Origin: Allolobophora icterica
Lineage: Eukaryota > Annelida > Clitellata > Crassiclitellata > Lumbricidae
Reading direction: 5' to 3'
Length of the DNA stretch: 64,000 nucleotides
Assembly (NCBI GenBank): GCA_963556255.1
Contig: OY744616.1
Coordinates: forward strand, 28,918,408-28,982,407
Below, in pieces: positions 60,501 through 63,871 of this stretch. Both the position numbers and the translations under genes were made by a program. How positions within the stretch are numbered: the stretch's first letter is position 1; every line of letters starts with the position of its first letter. The notes beneath the pieces are model-generated. The model was not told the origin of the DNA. It worked only from the letters and a program-made list of their open reading frames with translations, and did not search any database.

Positions 60501-63500
60501 ATATAAAATCGATGTTTTAAGCATCTTCATGGAAGCCGACACATTTTTACAAATAATATTCATGATTTCGCACTTGTAGATATTGATGAATGCGAAAGAA
60601 AAACACATCAATGCAGTCAAGTGTGTGAAAACAGCATCGGAAACTATACATGTTCATGTTTGCCAGGATTTGAGCTATTGAACGAATTTCAATGTGAAGG
60701 TGAGTTCTATTGTTAAGACACGGTTATAGTATTCTAGCTGACAGTGGCATCTTGTTACTATACAGGTCTTCAGCACACAGATATATTCCACATAGTGTAC
60801 CCGTGTTTATTATTTTTTTTTATCTCTATACAGGTATAAAGTTTAAAGAATTATTTTATTTTATATGATCTAACAGATGTCGATGAATGCCAAAAACAGC
60901 ATCACCAATGCAGTCAAATATGTGGAAACAACATCGGGAATTACACATGCTCGTGTCGTCATGGATTCGAGTTAGTGAACGAGTTTCAATGTGAAGGTGC
61001 GTTATGACCATTCTGCGTAGTGTATTAATTATATTCTAGATATTGCCAAAAAGTAAGTGCCAGTTGTTTCAGAAAATTTAACGCCACTATTGATACTAGG
61101 CCTACATCATTTCTACCAGTGGACGATTTTGGCTAAGAAGAACATTAGTATGAAGAACTATTTACTTAACTTAATTTCGCAGTTACATTTACCTATAGGC
61201 CTATCTCTGTGATTAGTTGCACTTGTACATTCAATTGCATGGCTGGCTAATCCCCAGATTGTTGGCATTGTTTTGAAGAGAACGCACATTTAATTTTTTA
61301 AACTAGCATTTCATACATACTATTCCATGTTAGATATCGACGAATGCCAAAGAGATTTACATCATTGCAGTCAAGTGTGTGAAAACAACATCGGAAATTA
61401 CACATGTTCATGTCATCCTGGATTTGATTTATTGAATGAGTTGCGATGTGAAGGTGTGTAATTTCATTAAGAGAAATTTACACAGCTGATATACATAGTC
61501 GCATTTGCTGCATTCTTTGTGGTTGATTTTTGTTTGAACTGTTGGTTCCTATATGAGTTGCGAGAATTGATTATAGAGAGACCCACATTTTAGTCTTTCA
61601 GGTAACATTCAATATGGGCAATTCGTGTGTTATGTATAACGATGAGTGCAAAATGTAATTACATCCATTAAGTTTCAAGCGTATGCAGACTTCATCAGCC
61701 ATTACGCAAGTTCGCGTTATCGATCATTTGAATTAGCAAACCAGATTCCATTTGAAATTTAGTTCAATCACCACAAATATTTTATTTAAGACTCTTTCAT
61801 ACGCCAAGCGCTCATCCTTGCTGTCAGATTCATGCTTAAGTTAAGTGATAATTTTTGTGTTATTAATGAGCCATTGCGTTATAATATCTGCGATAGATAT
61901 CGATGAATGCCAGACAGAAATCCACAAGTGTAGTCAGATATGTGAAAATGTTCTTGGGAATTACTCGTGTTCGTGTCGTCCAGGATTTGAATTAGTAAAC
62001 GACTTTCTATGCAAAGGTAGGCCCCTACATTTTATATCATTTAGTACAATTTTATAAACTCACATTCATAGTCGCTCCTATATGAACTTCTTCATTATAC
62101 TGTTCATCGCCGGGTTGGTTGAATCTTTTATACTGAACTTATGTTAAGCACATACACGGACATTATGGTTTAACAGATGCGCACATCGACACTCTAAGAA
62201 GTATATTTGTAGAATGAACCTTACCTATGCATAGGCGCCGACTTCTTGGGGGCCTTGGGTGCCAATGCACCCAGAGAGAAAGTTCAGTGGGTGCCTGGCA
62301 CCCAGAAGAATTCAGACCCAAAATTCAATTTTTTACACCTAAGCAGTAATCTCACAACGTGAGAAGTACAACTATAACGCAAACACCCAACATTGCATGA
62401 TCTCACAGTCATATTCCGTACATAAATAAATAATTTATTAATTTATTATTTAAAACAAATAAATAATAACACAGGAGCCCTTGACATGAAAACACTCTTC
62501 TTTCTCCGAAAATCCGTTAAAACTCACCTACCTAAGGGGAGGGGGTATGGAAATGGAGGGAGGACCCATGCACCCAGTGGCACCCAGAGACAAAAGCAAA
62601 AGTCGGCGCCTATGTACCTATGCCATTCATGTAATGTTCATCCGGGTCCCGTACTAGATCCCTTGTTATTTCTCTTGTATTCTGCTCCAAATTTTCTCTT
62701 ATATAATTTAAATACCATGTGCAAACATAGATATATGTGGACTTTCATATATATTAATTTCGTCGAGGCCACTCAGATAATGAACTGTCTTTGAAAATTC
62801 TAAATATATTCCAAAGTAGGCCTACTTGACTGGATGTCTCAAAGCTGACTGTTTCTTAACAAGTGTAACTATGATTAATGCATTTCGGTTGGCGCCAGTC
62901 CCAAAACTCGATAAAGGAGGGTGTTTCGCTAATCGTCTTTGTTCTGACTTAACGTCATGTACCAGAAACTGCCTGACATATTGCGTTGTCTTGTATTGTA
63001 TTTCAAAATTTATAAAGCGGCTCTACCAAGTGCCCACCAATCAGAGGCGGAGTGATGTGCGCATCAATTAAAATCTTGTTGGACTCCACCTTTGACGTAT
63101 GTGCTGTTCACAGTAACAGCAGTGATGGTATTAAAGGAAATGCGAAATACTCCAACGTAGGCAAATATGCGAAAAAACTTTCGACAAATAAAGATAAAAT
63201 GGTGGTTTAGTCCAAAGATTACCAACATCACCGATGCATGCTGAACGGTGTAGCGTGGCAATTGTTTTGTTATGGATTTAGTTGAAACCCAAATAGCTCA
63301 CGACAGAAGTCTTCTAACGAGACGATATTAGGATATTTTACTGAAGCATCAAATGTGAGATAATTTAAGCAGTGGTAAACGGTTCAAAAGTGTTGATAAA
63401 TTTCATATCAACACTTTAACATATCAACAATATTAATATATTTAAAGATTTTGACGAGTGTGAAACCGATCAGCACAAATGTGGCCAAAAGTGCGAGAAC

Positions 63501-63871
63501 TCTGACGGAAGCTACGCCTGTTCCTGTCGAACAGGATTTCTGTTGAAGAACGAATATGACTGTGAAGGTAAGGACATCTTGTTGGATCTCCACAAATTAC
63601 AAGTTGTAGACCTATATGATGCATCATGGTGCTACGGCTATAGACGTTTCTCTGAACTGCATGACGTAGTGTTACTCGACCAATAACCTTGCTGTAAAAG
63701 TTATGAATGAAATTGTTAACTGCAGTATCATTTATTGAATGTGTTCATCAGATATTGAAGAATGTGAAAGTGGTGAACATAACTGCAGTCAAATATGTGC
63801 TAATTCTCATGGCAGCTACAAGTGTTCGTGTCAGTCGGGGTTCGTTTTAAGAAATGAGTACGACTGCGAAG
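23350..63871 (+). CDS. Gene 2: giant secreted or surface cbEGF-array protein (5' part of gene)
   Basis: Spliced gene running off the right edge. Exon order: signal peptide 23350-23411 (phase 0 to 2), Cys-rich exon 24869-24960 (phase 2 to 1), Cys-rich exon 27255-27311 (phase 1-1), then 62 intact cbEGF exons from 27630 to 63871, each phase 1-1. The first 47 cbEGF exons are 123 nt, the last 15 are 120 nt. The ectodomain encoded here is about 2,500 residues if all exons are used. The fibrillin-like tandem cbEGF plan implies a calcium-dependent extended rod, but no TGF-binding (TB) domain is present. The 120-nt zone matches gene 1 exon for exon, so a transmembrane exon is expected beyond the window. 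Which exons a given mRNA includes cannot be told from sequence. Confidence 0.75.
24869..24960 (+). CDS. Gene 2 exon 2, Cys-rich EGF-like segment
   Basis: 92 nt, phase 2 to 1, acceptor ctgtag, strong donor gtaagt. Encodes [19 protein letters not shown], then [11 protein letters not shown], with the C-x-x-G-W-x-G-x-x-C ending of an EGF module. Phase matches exon 1 on one side and the phase-1 array on the other. Confidence 0.7.
25220..25227. repeat. 8-bp target duplication, left (cacgtctg)
   Basis: Identical to 26474-26481. Confidence 0.88.
25228..26473. mobile_element. hAT-like non-autonomous element in gene 2 intron
   Basis: 1,246 bp with terminal inverted repeats caggcccggccct at 25228-25240 and the complement at 26461-26473, and a perfect 8-bp target duplication. 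The inverted similarity continues inward (gcccaaggc blocks). No transposase frame. A second element is nested inside at 25763-25960. Confidence 0.87.
25763..25960. mobile_element. Nested short MITE
   Basis: 198 bp. Ends cataggcgtaatttg and caaagttacgcccctg form imperfect inverted repeats. Flanked by ttttagtc (25755-25762) and tgttagtc (25961-25968), an 8-bp duplication with one mismatch. Contains repeated accccc.acttttt blocks. Confidence 0.7.
26482..27254. other. Intron 2 of gene 2, 3' part
   Basis: Nothing coding. Two similar stretches (26750-26830 and 27080-27145, gaaaataacttgg.acagaaca.ttagagc) are a local duplication. Confidence 0.4.
27255..27311 (+). CDS. Gene 2 exon 3, short Cys-rich exon
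   Basis: 57 nt, phase 1-1, acceptor tttccag, donor gtaaac. Joined to exon 2 it reads [20 protein letters not shown], the first half of an EGF (C-x-x-C-x6-C-x-x-P-x-x-C) without the usual end, then directly into the first cbEGF. An additional undetected exon could complete it. Confidence 0.65.
27630..27752 (+). CDS. Gene 2 cbEGF 1
   Basis: 123 nt, acceptor attcag, donor gtcaga. Starts [16 protein letters not shown]; ends RRTCQG. First of the array. Confidence 0.9.
27753..28748. other. Intron between cbEGF 1 and 2
   Basis: Contains two or three near-repeats around 28020-28130 (aatttgctattgcgtca, aaattgctatt.cgtcata). No exon seen. Confidence 0.4.
28749..28871 (+). CDS. Gene 2 cbEGF 2
   Basis: 123 nt, acceptor acacag, donor gtcagt. 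Starts [16 protein letters not shown]; ends NGRSCNG. Confidence 0.9.
29104..29358 (+). mobile_element. Interspersed repeat, ctagctgtaaccc family
   Basis: Begins actagctataacctgtgaaa and ends near gaaattatattgtta. Shares long blocks with 46892-47501 (tgaccctagccgttggctg, ttacacgac). Confidence 0.6.
29524..29715. repeat. Pyrimidine triplet tract (ctt/ctc)n
   Basis: Ends about 40 nt before the acceptor of cbEGF 3. First of a series found before most acceptors up to 35.6 kb. Confidence 0.9.
29756..29878 (+). CDS. Gene 2 cbEGF 3
   Basis: 123 nt, acceptor atgcag, donor gtcagt. Starts [16 protein letters not shown]; ends KTCSG. Followed by a tandem duplication of about 90 nt in the intron (29879-30060). 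Confidence 0.92.
30152..30444. repeat. Pyrimidine triplet tract (cct)n (ctt)n
   Basis: Nearly 290 nt of ctc then ctt triplets, the longest of the series. Confidence 0.97.
30488..30610 (+). CDS. Gene 2 cbEGF 4
   Basis: 123 nt, acceptor atgcag, donor gtcagt. Starts [16 protein letters not shown]; ends KTCNG. Confidence 0.92.
30776..31015. repeat. Pyrimidine triplet tract
   Basis: ctt/ctc triplets upstream of cbEGF 5. Confidence 0.95.
31059..31181 (+). CDS. Gene 2 cbEGF 5
   Basis: 123 nt. Starts [16 protein letters not shown]. After Cys5 it has SLGYVLAQ, with Leu replacing the usual Pro. Confidence 0.9.
31350..31470. repeat. Pyrimidine-rich tract
   Basis: Mixed ctt/ctc with a few interruptions, upstream of cbEGF 6. 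Confidence 0.85.
31509..31631 (+). CDS. Gene 2 cbEGF 6
   Basis: 123 nt. Starts [16 protein letters not shown]; Ala replaces Pro after Cys5 (CSAGYILAQ). Confidence 0.9.
31803..32245. repeat. Pyrimidine tract interrupted by a 200-nt insertion with a palindrome
   Basis: Pyrimidine runs at 31803-31890 and 32103-32240 are split by unrelated sequence holding a 14-bp perfect palindrome (31952-31965 / 31967-31980, tgagccactgaagg). Confidence 0.75.
32283..32405 (+). CDS. Gene 2 cbEGF 7
   Basis: 123 nt. Starts [16 protein letters not shown]; ends KACDG, replacing the common KTCNG. Confidence 0.92.
32669..32791 (+). CDS. Gene 2 cbEGF 8
   Basis: 123 nt. Starts [16 protein letters not shown], with [11 protein letters not shown] after Cys5. 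Same predicted protein as cbEGF 11. Confidence 0.92.
32963..33087. repeat. Pyrimidine-rich tract
   Basis: Almost the same sequence as 35048-35172, showing that exon plus intron duplicated as a block of about 2.08 kb. Confidence 0.9.
33126..33248 (+). CDS. Gene 2 cbEGF 9
   Basis: 123 nt. [16 protein letters not shown], with GTFSCGC and ending KACNG. Block partner is cbEGF 14. Confidence 0.92.
33384..33506 (+). CDS. Gene 2 cbEGF 10
   Basis: 123 nt after a 135-nt intron, the only one in this zone without a pyrimidine triplet tract. GNFTCGC creates an N-glycosylation sequon. Same predicted protein as cbEGF 12. Confidence 0.92.
33690..33855. repeat. Pyrimidine tract with (gtt)n (gct)n
   Basis: ctt triplets broken by gttgttgttgtt and ctgctgctgctg upstream of cbEGF 11. 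Confidence 0.9.
33896..34018 (+). CDS. Gene 2 cbEGF 11
   Basis: 123 nt; [16 protein letters not shown], ends AENGKTCNG. Confidence 0.92.
34283..34405 (+). CDS. Gene 2 cbEGF 12
   Basis: 123 nt; GNFTCGC. The downstream intron is nearly the same as that after cbEGF 10. Confidence 0.92.
34750..34872 (+). CDS. Gene 2 cbEGF 13
   Basis: 123 nt; His replaces the conserved Tyr after Cys5 ([11 protein letters not shown]). Confidence 0.9.
35211..35333 (+). CDS. Gene 2 cbEGF 14
   Basis: 123 nt; GSFSCGC, ends KTCNG. Confidence 0.92.
35595..35717 (+). CDS. Gene 2 cbEGF 15
   Basis: 123 nt; [14 protein letters not shown]. Last exon of the pyrimidine-tract zone. Confidence 0.92.
36309..36431 (+). CDS. Gene 2 cbEGF 16
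   Basis: 123 nt, acceptor tttcag, donor gtaaga. [23 protein letters not shown], ends EQNGRSCNG. Confidence 0.92.
36938..37190 (+). mobile_element. Interspersed repeat with (CAC)n
   Basis: Begins actagctggtttacccggcg, includes (cac)n at 36976-37020, and ends gacagacagac ... tatatatatagat, a layout resembling the ctagctgtaaccc family. Confidence 0.5.
37196..37293 (+). pseudogene. cbEGF relic with two deletions
   Basis: Acceptor and DVDECATG are kept; the segment with Cys2-Cys3 and the Cys4-Cys5 piece are deleted, then EQNGRSCNG and a donor. The frame is broken. Confidence 0.8.
37545..37606 (+). pseudogene. cbEGF relic, 5' part only
   Basis: [12 protein letters not shown] then decay; no donor. 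Confidence 0.7.
37719..37841 (+). CDS. Gene 2 cbEGF 17
   Basis: 123 nt, acceptor tttag, donor gtatgt. [16 protein letters not shown], ends AQDRKTCNG. Confidence 0.9.
37985..38115 (+). mobile_element. LINE RT C-terminal relic
   Basis: Reads [11 protein letters not shown] then, after a frame change, [10 protein letters not shown], the typical end of a LINE RT C-terminal region. Short and broken. Confidence 0.4.
38266..38388 (+). CDS. Gene 2 cbEGF 18
   Basis: 123 nt, acceptor ttcag, donor gtatgt. [16 protein letters not shown]; Arg between Cys4 and Cys5 (TCRC). Confidence 0.9.
38655..38731 (+). pseudogene. cbEGF relic
   Basis: DINEF then a stop; Cys1 mutated; ends after the Cys4 position. Confidence 0.75.
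38972..39000. repeat. (TA)n microsatellite
   Basis: Borders the RTE-related fragment on its 3' side. Confidence 0.9.
39001..39445 (-). mobile_element. RTE-related 3' fragment, reverse orientation
   Basis: The minus strand ends [17 protein letters not shown], clearly related to the [13 protein letters not shown] end of the element at 1933-4832. The upstream part is divergent and partly tandem (GLPGQSA-like). Flanked by TA repeats on both sides. Confidence 0.6.
39446..39505. repeat. (TA)n microsatellite
   Basis: About 29 uninterrupted units. Confidence 0.95.
39766..39888 (+). CDS. Gene 2 cbEGF 19
   Basis: 123 nt, acceptor tttag, donor gtaagt. [16 protein letters not shown], ends NGRSCNG. Confidence 0.92.
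40286..40335. repeat. 22-bp inverted repeat
   Basis: Arms 40286-40307 and 40314-40335 with two mismatches, 42 nt before a dead exon. Confidence 0.8.
40378..40500 (+). pseudogene. Dead cbEGF exon: acceptor AG to AC, Cys6 to Trp
   Basis: Full 123 nt and still open ([16 protein letters not shown] ... NGKTWNG) with donor gtaggg, but the acceptor reads cttcac and the sixth Cys codon is tgg. Confidence 0.85.
40505..40572. repeat. Perfect 29-bp inverted repeat
   Basis: Arms 40505-40533 and 40544-40572, loop of 10 nt, starting 4 nt after the dead exon's donor. No mismatch seen. Confidence 0.92.
40830..41060 (-). mobile_element. tRNA-derived SINE-like repeat, reverse orientation
   Basis: The reverse strand has a tRNA-like start (gagatggttgaatggttac, A-box-like; gcggattcgttacccgc, B-box-like). 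Shares acaggagtcgaat and aaggctgagt.aacctta with 57790-58060. Confidence 0.5.
41079..41201 (+). CDS. Gene 2 cbEGF 20
   Basis: 123 nt, acceptor gttag, donor gtaaga. [25 protein letters not shown]. First exon with the [10 protein letters not shown] core that dominates to 50.4 kb. Confidence 0.92.
41422..41544 (+). CDS. Gene 2 cbEGF 21 with a second in-frame acceptor
   Basis: 123 nt, donor gtaatt. [13 protein letters not shown] second ttcag lies 36 nt upstream (exon would begin 41386), adding [12 protein letters not shown] in frame. Confidence 0.9.
41747..41911 (+). pseudogene. cbEGF relic with internal insertion
   Basis: [16 protein letters not shown], then about 40 nt of foreign sequence, then a damaged second half (ggaagttacactaatggtta). 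Confidence 0.75.
42092..42163 (+). pseudogene. cbEGF relic, 3' half
   Basis: From cgaagttacacatgcggctg to a donor gtaagt; in-frame stop. Confidence 0.7.
42396..42518 (+). CDS. Gene 2 cbEGF 22 with a second in-frame acceptor
   Basis: 123 nt, donor gtaaga. [21 protein letters not shown]. The upstream acceptor at 42359 would add [12 protein letters not shown] in frame. Confidence 0.9.
42710..42832 (+). pseudogene. Dead cbEGF exon: acceptor AG to AA, two Cys lost
   Basis: Full 123 nt and open, donor gtaagt intact. The acceptor reads gctcaa. DVDKC at the start; Cys2 and Cys4 are Tyr (SGYAQLC, SNTYGC). Confidence 0.87.
43033..43155 (+). CDS. Gene 2 cbEGF 23
   Basis: 123 nt, acceptor ttcag, donor gtatga. 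[16 protein letters not shown]; ends NRKSCIG. Confidence 0.9.
43355..43369 (+). pseudogene. cbEGF exon start relic
   Basis: ctcag then atgtaaacgagtgaat: DVNE and a stop, 47 nt before the real exon. Confidence 0.65.
43402..43524 (+). CDS. Gene 2 cbEGF 24
   Basis: 123 nt, acceptor gtccag, donor gtaaga. [16 protein letters not shown]; ends KSCSG. Confidence 0.92.
43822..43944 (+). CDS. Gene 2 cbEGF 25 with a second in-frame acceptor
   Basis: 123 nt, donor gtaaga. [12 protein letters not shown] (Ser in the calcium motif); CDNTIG. The upstream acceptor at 43785 would add [12 protein letters not shown]. First exon of the 322-nt lattice. Confidence 0.9.
44144..44266 (+). CDS. Gene 2 cbEGF 26
   Basis: 123 nt, acceptor cttag, donor gtaaga. 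[18 protein letters not shown]. Confidence 0.92.
44466..44588 (+). CDS. Gene 2 cbEGF 27
   Basis: 123 nt, acceptor ttcag, donor gtaagt. [16 protein letters not shown]. Confidence 0.92.
44788..44910 (+). CDS. Gene 2 cbEGF 28, GC donor
   Basis: 123 nt. [12 protein letters not shown]; His before Cys4 (GSHTCGC). Donor is gcaagt, a plausible GC-AG intron with an otherwise strong consensus. Confidence 0.88.
45110..45232 (+). CDS. Gene 2 cbEGF 29
   Basis: 123 nt, acceptor tttcag, donor gtaaga. [12 protein letters not shown]. Confidence 0.92.
45432..45554 (+). CDS. Gene 2 cbEGF 30, altered calcium motif
   Basis: 123 nt, acceptor attag, donor gtaaga. Begins EENEC in place of D-V-N/D-E-C; otherwise standard (CATRTSGC ... 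AINGKSCSG). Confidence 0.88.
45747..45869 (+). CDS. Gene 2 cbEGF 31
   Basis: 123 nt, acceptor ttcag, donor gtaaat. [16 protein letters not shown], the consensus form of this zone. Confidence 0.92.
46063..46185 (+). CDS. Gene 2 cbEGF 32
   Basis: 123 nt. [22 protein letters not shown]. Confidence 0.92.
46386..46508 (+). CDS. Gene 2 cbEGF 33
   Basis: 123 nt, donor gtaagt. [19 protein letters not shown]. Confidence 0.92.
46713..46835 (+). CDS. Gene 2 cbEGF 34
   Basis: 123 nt, acceptor tttcag, donor gtatgt. [12 protein letters not shown]; Tyr after Cys5 ([11 protein letters not shown]). Confidence 0.92.
46892..47501 (+). mobile_element. Interspersed repeat, ctagctgtaaccc family (longest copy)
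   Basis: Begins actagctgtaatccgtgaaa and ends gacagacagacagactgaga ... attatattgtta. It sits in the intron before cbEGF 35 and accounts for the break in regular exon spacing. Confidence 0.65.
47639..47761 (+). CDS. Gene 2 cbEGF 35
   Basis: 123 nt, acceptor ttcag, donor gtaaga. [18 protein letters not shown]. Confidence 0.92.
47959..48081 (+). CDS. Gene 2 cbEGF 36
   Basis: 123 nt, donor gtaact. [21 protein letters not shown]. Confidence 0.92.
48283..48405 (+). CDS. Gene 2 cbEGF 37
   Basis: 123 nt, acceptor tttcag, donor gtaaga. [19 protein letters not shown]. Confidence 0.92.
48629..48751 (+). CDS. Gene 2 cbEGF 38
   Basis: 123 nt, acceptor tacag, donor gtaagt. [28 protein letters not shown]. 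Confidence 0.92.
48886..48893. repeat. 8-bp target duplication, left (atattttc)
   Basis: Identical to 49930-49937. Confidence 0.8.
48910..49178. repeat. 15-nt minisatellite, forward array
   Basis: gctcataggacgatc with 15/16-nt variants, roughly 18 units. The minus strand reads a repeating Ser-Asp-Arg-Pro-Met frame, presumably by chance. Confidence 0.93.
49692..49923. repeat. 15-nt minisatellite, inverted array
   Basis: gagcgatcgtcctat units, the complement of 48910-49178. Confidence 0.93.
50001..50123 (+). CDS. Gene 2 cbEGF 39
   Basis: 123 nt, acceptor ccccag, donor gtaagc. [30 protein letters not shown]. Confidence 0.92.
50317..50439 (+). CDS. Gene 2 cbEGF 40
   Basis: 123 nt, acceptor ttcag, donor gtcagt. 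[23 protein letters not shown]. Confidence 0.92.
50553..50720 (-). mobile_element. Possible LINE 3' end with (ATTG)n tail
   Basis: On the minus strand, sequence ending ccataaaattgattgattga, like a short-tandem LINE tail. Two small palindromes lie beside it (gtaaacaat..attgtttac, gggtaataccc). Confidence 0.35.
51055..51105 (+). pseudogene. cbEGF relic
   Basis: tatgaaattacacttgtggt followed by tgcaatttggttacag: only the Cys4-Cys5 region survives. Confidence 0.6.
51395..51900 (+). pseudogene. Cluster of cbEGF exon relics
   Basis: Three ttcag acceptors with exon starts: 51395 (DVNEN), 51727 (DVSEYG) and 51770 (DINA), then a broken second half (gagtgtttggcgcttgtggg ... tttggcacgagaggtg..catgcaacggttat). 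None can encode a full domain. Confidence 0.65.
51992..52114 (+). CDS. Gene 2 cbEGF 41
   Basis: 123 nt, acceptor tttag, donor gtaagt. [32 protein letters not shown]. Start of a more divergent zone. Confidence 0.92.
52290..52412 (+). CDS. Gene 2 cbEGF 42, non-GT donor
   Basis: 123 nt, acceptor tttcag. [16 protein letters not shown]; ends GRSCQG. The donor position reads gctagt, either a weak GC donor or a lost site. Confidence 0.8.
52767..52830 (+). pseudogene. cbEGF relic
   Basis: ttttag then acgtaggtgagtaggctcta.: stop in place of Cys1. Confidence 0.55.
53297..53419 (+). CDS. Gene 2 cbEGF 43
   Basis: 123 nt, acceptor tttcag, donor gtcagt. [32 protein letters not shown]. Confidence 0.92.
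53420..54244. other. Intron, nothing recognised
   Basis: A short open frame at 53503-53694 has no homology that I recognise and no fitting splice sites. Confidence 0.4.
54245..54367 (+). CDS. Gene 2 cbEGF 44
   Basis: 123 nt, acceptor atag, donor gttagt. [33 protein letters not shown]. Confidence 0.9.
54482..54604 (+). CDS. Gene 2 cbEGF 45
   Basis: 123 nt after an intron of only 114 nt; acceptor actag, donor gtcagt. [16 protein letters not shown]. Confidence 0.92.
54796..54918 (+). CDS. Gene 2 cbEGF 46
   Basis: 123 nt, acceptor tgtag, donor gtcagt. [25 protein letters not shown]. Confidence 0.92.
55373..55495 (+). CDS. Gene 2 cbEGF 47, last 123-nt exon
   Basis: Acceptor tacag, donor gtgagt. 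[33 protein letters not shown]. Confidence 0.92.
55841..55960 (+). CDS. Gene 2 cbEGF 48, first 120-nt exon
   Basis: Acceptor tgtag, donor gtatga. [16 protein letters not shown]; ends DERNCEG. Marks the change to the gene 1-like exon type. Confidence 0.92.
56286..56405 (+). CDS. Gene 2 cbEGF 49
   Basis: 120 nt, acceptor gatag, donor gtgagc. [16 protein letters not shown]. Confidence 0.92.
56590..56670 (+). pseudogene. cbEGF relic
   Basis: acaccagttcagtcaaattt and gtgaagacaag..gttacaaatgtcc recall a 120-nt exon; no acceptor and the frame is broken. Confidence 0.6.
56915..57034 (+). CDS. Gene 2 cbEGF 50
   Basis: 120 nt, acceptor aacag, donor gtggga. [25 protein letters not shown]. Confidence 0.92.
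57230..57330 (+). pseudogene. cbEGF relic with central deletion
   Basis: [18 protein letters not shown], then GNYP and a stop at 57301; the Cys4-Cys5 segment is missing before aatgaacgagttccaa. Confidence 0.8.
57609..57728 (+). CDS. Gene 2 cbEGF 51
   Basis: 120 nt, acceptor tacag, donor gtgagt. [12 protein letters not shown] (Glu in the third position of the calcium motif). Confidence 0.9.
57790..58060 (-). mobile_element. tRNA-derived SINE-like repeat, reverse orientation
   Basis: The reverse strand has a B-box-like agatcgaatcccgtagc near 58020. Shares blocks with 40830-41060. The accgccgccatctagcg segment is a separate block. Confidence 0.5.
58125..58244 (+). CDS. Gene 2 cbEGF 52
   Basis: 120 nt, acceptor aatag, donor gtagat. 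[16 protein letters not shown]. Confidence 0.9.
58330..58441 (+). pseudogene. cbEGF relic
   Basis: Second half visible (aacaattacacctgttcatg ... gtgaacgactttcactgtgaag) followed by acaaat, so the GT donor is gone; the first Cys residues are lost. Confidence 0.7.
58664..58783 (+). CDS. Gene 2 cbEGF 53
   Basis: 120 nt, acceptor gatag, donor gttaga. [16 protein letters not shown] (Thr in the calcium motif). Confidence 0.9.
59189..59308 (+). CDS. Gene 2 cbEGF 54 (type E), GC donor
   Basis: 120 nt, acceptor aacag, donor gcgagt. [16 protein letters not shown]. The intron after it holds the uninterrupted counterpart of the RTE insertion site. Confidence 0.88.
59393..59402. other. Paralogous empty site of the RTE insertion
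   Basis: attcagctag within tgtattcagctagcgtacc aligns with ataaagctaa at 1923-1932 and 4833-4842. The flanks match on both sides (ctgtttcgtcaa..gt.accgtcataa on the left; gcgtacc.. on the right). Confidence 0.8.
59680..59799 (+). CDS. Gene 2 cbEGF 55 (type F)
   Basis: 120 nt, acceptor tacag, donor gttcgt. [28 protein letters not shown]. Full version of the half exon at 5321-5395. Confidence 0.92.
59895..60090 (+). other. Conserved intronic segment shared with 5450-5640
   Basis: Contains tcagttgctagagagaacct and aaaagaaccttttaggc, also found near 5547-5640. Open on + as [20 protein letters not shown] but broken in the other copy; probably an old repeat. Confidence 0.4.
60243..60362 (+). CDS. 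Gene 2 cbEGF 56 (type A)
   Basis: 120 nt, acceptor tttcag, donor gttcgg. [16 protein letters not shown]. Confidence 0.92.
60580..60699 (+). CDS. Gene 2 cbEGF 57 (type B)
   Basis: 120 nt, acceptor tgtag, donor gtgagt. [16 protein letters not shown]. Confidence 0.92.
60877..60996 (+). CDS. Gene 2 cbEGF 58 (type C)
   Basis: 120 nt, acceptor aacag, donor gtgcgt. [27 protein letters not shown]. Confidence 0.92.
61334..61453 (+). CDS. Gene 2 cbEGF 59 (type D)
   Basis: 120 nt, acceptor gttag, donor gtgtgt. [16 protein letters not shown]. Confidence 0.92.
61630..61755 (+). pseudogene. cbEGF relic
   Basis: aacgatgagtgcaaaatgta ... tatgcagacttcatcagcca ..; counterpart of 9559-9655, broken here as well. 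Confidence 0.55.
61897..62016 (+). CDS. Gene 2 cbEGF 60 (type G)
   Basis: 120 nt, acceptor gatag, donor gtaggc. [23 protein letters not shown]. Confidence 0.92.
62222..62229. repeat. 8-bp target duplication, left (tacctatg)
   Basis: Identical to 62615-62622. Confidence 0.85.
62230..62614. mobile_element. hAT-like MITE
   Basis: 385 bp with perfect 15-bp terminal inverted repeats (cataggcgccgactt) and a perfect 8-bp target duplication. Subterminal gcacccag blocks recur near both ends. Non-coding. Confidence 0.87.
62623..63447. other. Intron between cbEGF 60 and 61
   Basis: 62990-63060 (ttgtattgtatttcaaaatt, tataaagcgg..ctc, accaatcagaggcg) resembles 54990-55070, a shared repeat. No exon seen. 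Confidence 0.4.
63448..63567 (+). CDS. Gene 2 cbEGF 61 (type H)
   Basis: 120 nt, acceptor aaag, donor gtaagg. [16 protein letters not shown]; ends KNEYDCEG. Partner of 10451-10570. Confidence 0.9.
63752..63871 (+). CDS. Gene 2 cbEGF 62
   Basis: 120 nt, acceptor atcag, donor gtgaga. [16 protein letters not shown]; ends RNEYDCEG. No intact equivalent in gene 1, where only a fragment (10718-10751) follows type H. Confidence 0.9.
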
